Of a DNA stretch of 56,796 nucleotides, positions 54,283 to 56,796 are shown in pieces. The DNA is from Burkholderiaceae bacterium. Lineage in GTDB: Bacteria; Pseudomonadota; Gammaproteobacteria; Burkholderiales; Burkholderiaceae_F. The notes beneath the pieces were generated by a model. That model was not told the DNA's origin. It searched no databases and worked only from the letters and a program-made list of their open reading frames with translations. Positions within the stretch are counted from its first letter, which is position 1, and every line of letters starts with the position of its first letter. The position numbers and the translations under genes are program-made. The stretch is taken from the NCBI GenBank assembly GCA_019236735.1, contig JAFAIM010000094.1, forward strand, positions 1 through 56,796, read 5' to 3'.

Positions 54283-55791
54283 CTAGCCGAACCCGCGCCC
54301 CGGCTTGAAACGGCGGAAGCGGTTCTGCGCTCCCGGAGTCGAGCGAGGGCTGCCCGGATGGGTTCCGCTGGCGATGTAGCTGACTGTGCTCGTCATCGGA
54401 TCGGGCTGCCGCGAGCCGCCGCCGGGCCGCCCGCCGGGCGGCTTGCCGCGGCGGCCGCCGTCACCGCGGCGCGGGCCGGACGAACGGCTACGAACCGTTT
54501 CGGCGCCGATGCCGAGGTCGTGCAACCACGCCTCCACCCACCCGGGCGCCAGCTCCAGGAAGCGGCCGCGCGGCAAGGTGCGCGGCAGCGCAATCGAACC
54601 GAAGCGGATCCGGATCAGCCGGCTGACCTGCAGGCCCAGCGCATCGAACATGCGTCGGATCTCGCGATTGCGACCCTCCTTGATCACGGCCCGGTACCAG
54701 TGGTTCAGGCCCTGACCACCAGCGTCTTCGAGGCGAGAAAAGCGCGCCGGGCCATCTTCCAATTCGATTCCGTCGAGCAGCTTTTGCCGCTGCTCGTCCG
54801 CAAGCTGGCCCGCCACGCGGACCGCGTATTCGCGTTCGACCTCGAAACGGGGGTGCGTCAGACGGTTGGCGAGTTCGCCCGAGGTGGTGGCAACCAGCAG
54901 GCCCTCGGTATTGACGTCCAGGCGGCCCACCGAGATCCAGCGTCCGCCCGCCACTCGCGGAAAGCGCTCGAACACTGAGGGCCGGTCCTGCGGATCGTCG
55001 TGCGAGACGATCTCGCCGCTCGGCTTGTGATAGATCAGCACGCGCGGCAACTTGCCCGGCTGCGGGCGCTGCAGCGGCCGGCCGTTGATCCGCACCTGGT
55101 CGGTCGGCAGCACACGCTGCCCAACATGGGCGGGCTGCCCGTTCACCGACACGCGTCCGGCGATGATCAGTTCTTCCATTTCGCGGCGCGAGCCGATGCC
55201 GGCATCGGCCAGAACCTTGTGCAGCTTGTCCGACTGCGCATTCATCGCCGACTGTGCGGCGCGCCGCCCCCGCTCGAGCAGTTCACGCGGGAACGGCTGC
55301 TCCGGCATTGCCGACGTGCTCAAATCCTCGCCATCGGCCAACGGCGGCAACGGCTCGCTATCGCGCGCCTCGGCGGAGGCCTCGTCGCGGCCACCCTGCT
55401 CTGCGCGTGCCCCTCCCTCGCCGCGCCCGCCGCGTTCGCCGCGCCCGCGGCGCCGGCGTCCGAGCGGACCACGCAGCCTGCGCTCCGACTCCCCGGTAGT
55501 GCCGGGGGCTGCGATCGGCGCGCCGGAGCTGTCGTCATCCTTTGCGCCGCCGTCGTTCTCCTCGTCGTTCGCGCCGTCGTCGTTCGTCTCGTACTCTGTC
55601 GCCGTTGCCATTTCCGCGTCCAAGCCAGGCGGTTCGACAGTGGCGGGAGGCAATGGCGAGGCAGCGTCCGCCTGGTTCGCAGCGGCGCGATCTTCGGTTG
55701 GTGGCAGCGGTTGCGCGGGCGTCGCCGGCGCAGCGGCGTCGTCCTGCGGCGGCTGGGCCGGCCCAGTTCCGGCACCGAGCGGCTGGCTCAT
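54283..55791 (-). CDS. rluB: 23S rRNA pseudouridine synthase RluB-type
   Basis: Predicted to form pseudouridine 2605 in 23S rRNA. The 502-residue product has an S4 RNA-binding domain ([22 protein letters not shown], residues ~185-240) and a RsuA-family catalytic domain ([18 protein letters not shown] with the catalytic Asp, [15 protein letters not shown]). The first ~180 residues are Pro/Ala-rich then acidic then Arg/Gly-rich, and the C-terminus is Gly/Arg-rich: both disordered extensions typical of betaproteobacterial RluB. The ATG overlaps the scpB stop by 4 bp. Confidence 0.92.
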   Translation of the reverse strand: MSQPLGAGTGPAQPPQDDAAAPATPAQPLPPTEDRAAANQADAASPLPPATVEPPGLDAEMATATEYETNDDGANDEENDGGAKDDDSSGAPIAAPGTTGESERRLRGPLGRRRRGRGERGGRGEGGARAEQGGRDEASAEARDSEPLPPLADGEDLSTSAMPEQPFPRELLERGRRAAQSAMNAQSDKLHKVLADAGIGSRREMEELIIAGRVSVNGQPAHVGQRVLPTDQVRINGRPLQRPQPGKLPRVLIYHKPSGEIVSHDDPQDRPSVFERFPRVAGGRWISVGRLDVNTEGLLVATTSGELANRLTHPRFEVEREYAVRVAGQLADEQRQKLLDGIELEDGPARFSRLEDAGGQGLNHWYRAVIKEGRNREIRRMFDALGLQVSRLIRIRFGSIALPRTLPRGRFLELAPGWVEAWLHDLGIGAETVRSRSSGPRRGDGGRRGKPPGGRPGGGSRQPDPMTSTVSYIASGTHPGSPRSTPGAQNRFRRFKPGRGFG

Positions 55792-56432
55792 GACAGCGGC
55801 ACGACCGATGAGGATGACTCGGTCGGTTCGGCAGGATGCGTCATCGGCAACTCCAGCTCCTGTGGTTCATTTCTTTCGTCCTTTCCATTCGGCGCACTGA
55901 GGCCGGACGCACGTGCGTCCTCGCCGGTTGCAAGCGCCGGCAATTGCTGCAGCGACTGCAACCCCAGGTCGTCCAGAAACGCGCGCGTCGTCGCCAGCAA
56001 CTCCGGGCGCCCCGGCACCTCGCGATGGCCGACAACCTCGATCCATCCACGCTCTTCCAGCGCCCTTACTACCTGGCTGGAGACGGTCACGCCGCGGATT
56101 TCCTCGATGTCGCCACGCGTTACCGGCTGTCGGTAAGCAATGATTGCCAAAGTCTCGAGCACTGCCCGCGAGTACCGCGGCGGCCGATCTGCGCTGAGTC
56201 GTTCCAAATACACCCGCATCGCCGGCGTGCTCTGAAAGCGCCAGCCCGACGCCAGGTGCACCAGCTCGACCCCACGATCCTGCCAATCGCCGCGCAATTC
56301 ATCCAGCAGCGCGTTCAGCGCCGCGCCGTCGAATTCGCCGTCGAAAAGCCTGCCGATGTCGCCCAGCGACAGCGGTTGCTGTGCGGTGAGGAGCGCCGCT
56401 TCCAGGACGACCTTCGCCTCGTGCGGGTCCAT
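55788..56432 (-). CDS. scpB: Segregation and condensation protein B
   Basis: Winged-helix subunit of the SMC-ScpAB condensin. Blocks are [51 protein letters not shown] and [27 protein letters not shown]. The product has 214 residues from ATG 56432, preceded by GGAGA. An in-frame GTG at 56459 would add nine residues. A Glu/Pro/Ser-rich tail of ~45 residues follows the folded part. No scpA or smc is in the window; scpA might lie beyond the right edge. Overlaps rluB by 4 bp (ATGA). Confidence 0.92.
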   Translation of the reverse strand: MDPHEAKVVLEAALLTAQQPLSLGDIGRLFDGEFDGAALNALLDELRGDWQDRGVELVHLASGWRFQSTPAMRVYLERLSADRPPRYSRAVLETLAIIAYRQPVTRGDIEEIRGVTVSSQVVRALEERGWIEVVGHREVPGRPELLATTRAFLDDLGLQSLQQLPALATGEDARASGLSAPNGKDERNEPQELELPMTHPAEPTESSSSVVPLS

Positions 56433-56459
56433 TTTCTCCGTCAAATCGGCTCGGCCCAC

Positions 56460-56796
56460 GCACGGCTCAGTTGAGCCGGCAATGCAGATTCACCGAACCA
56501 AATCCCCGATCCGGGACCAACACGATTAGCCGCGCAAAGGCGGCCACGGCGGTTTGTCCGTGCCGGTCTGTACCGTACCAATCAAGAAGCAGGCCGCGCG
56601 CCCTGTGTCGCGCGCGCAAGCGGGGGTGCGGTTTCCCTGGTTCCGTGGACTATGGGGATCCGCGCGCTTCACTCCACCGCGCGCTCCATTGGGGCTGCAT
56701 CAAACGCAGCCCAGCGGCTTCCGCATGAAAAGGCAGTGTATCACGCGACCTTTGCGGCACCAATGGGCGCTGTTGGACGAATTGCGACTGTGAACC
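56460..56796. other. Non-coding right edge (337 bp)
   Basis: No convincing gene is visible. Short open frames on both strands lack domain features. A weak minus-strand promoter is possible at 56735-56763, and GCGCGC-rich palindromic stretches occur near 56596-56612 and 56666-56685. Confidence 0.5.
56735..56763 (-). promoter_or_regulatory. Weak candidate promoter upstream of scpB
   Basis: On the minus strand TTGGTG (56763-56758) is followed by 17 bp and TACACT (56740-56735). Spacing is optimal but the boxes match consensus only 4/6 each. The distance to scpB is about 300 bp. Confidence 0.3.

Noticed and set aside
56471-56728. 85-codon plus-strand open frame at the right edge
   Set aside because: No ribosome site, no recognisable domain and an Arg/Ser/Ala-rich composition; likely non-coding.

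Overview
This 56.8 kb window is a GC-rich bacterial chromosome segment whose gene content and gene order are those of a betaproteobacterium, most likely Burkholderiales. The strongest reasons are the rpsP-rimM-trmD-rplS-Nudix-CobD/CbiB-like block, the scpB-rluB-rimP-nusA-infB-rbfA-truB block followed by typA, and the etfB-etfA-acyl-CoA dehydrogenase cluster. The exact genus cannot be read from the sequence. No rRNA, CRISPR array, prophage or complete insertion sequence was seen.

Layout. 1-4.6 kb: a PAS-GGDEF-EAL protein cut by the left edge, parE with two perfect inverted DnaA boxes upstream, tRNA-Arg(CCU) and orn. 4.7-10.2 kb: an M48 membrane protease and a small zinc-ribbon protein, then the ribosomal-protein/tRNA-modification operon running leftwards from a good sigma70 promoter. 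10.2-14.6 kb: a LexA-boxed radical SAM gene, a hicAB toxin-antitoxin pair, a secreted protein of unknown function, a nitronate monooxygenase and a methyltransferase. 14.6-17.1 kb: a rubrerythrin/Fe-S reductase/DUF3501 operon. 17.1-22.4 kb: acyl-CoA dehydrogenase, etfA, etfB and a phytoene-dehydrogenase-like flavoprotein. 22.4-22.8 kb: a gap holding an 8-bp tandem repeat and a 168-bp long-palindrome element; one arm of that element recurs at the end of etfA. 22.8-28.8 kb: a degenerate receiver/GGDEF protein, prpE, an Lrp-type regulator and a fused ornithine aminotransferase/guanidino-group hydrolase. 28.8-33.5 kb: a glutathione transferase, hydrolases, a small accessory island (lipoprotein, ribbon-helix-helix protein, coiled-coil protein), enoyl-CoA hydratase and a histone-deacetylase-like enzyme. 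33.5-37.6 kb: moxR, DUF58 and tgpA. 37.6-44.3 kb: isomerase and hydrolase of aromatic-acid degradation, a glycosyltransferase/deacetylase pair, a YihY membrane protein, an FAD-linked 2-hydroxyacid dehydrogenase-like gene and a DUF4124 protein. 44.3-56.5 kb: dusA, a lipoprotein, then the translation/transcription block typA-truB-rbfA-infB-nusA-rimP and rluB-scpB, all running leftwards.

Most of the window is core metabolism and gene expression. The parts most worth a second look are: the single-polypeptide enzyme that could take arginine (or citrulline) to glutamate semialdehyde, next to an Lrp-type regulator; the DnaA-box pair in front of parE; the LexA box almost touching the radical SAM start codon; the palindromic repeat family; the rimP-nusA-infB leader with tandem hairpins and an intrinsic terminator; and rimM, which appears to start at CTG.
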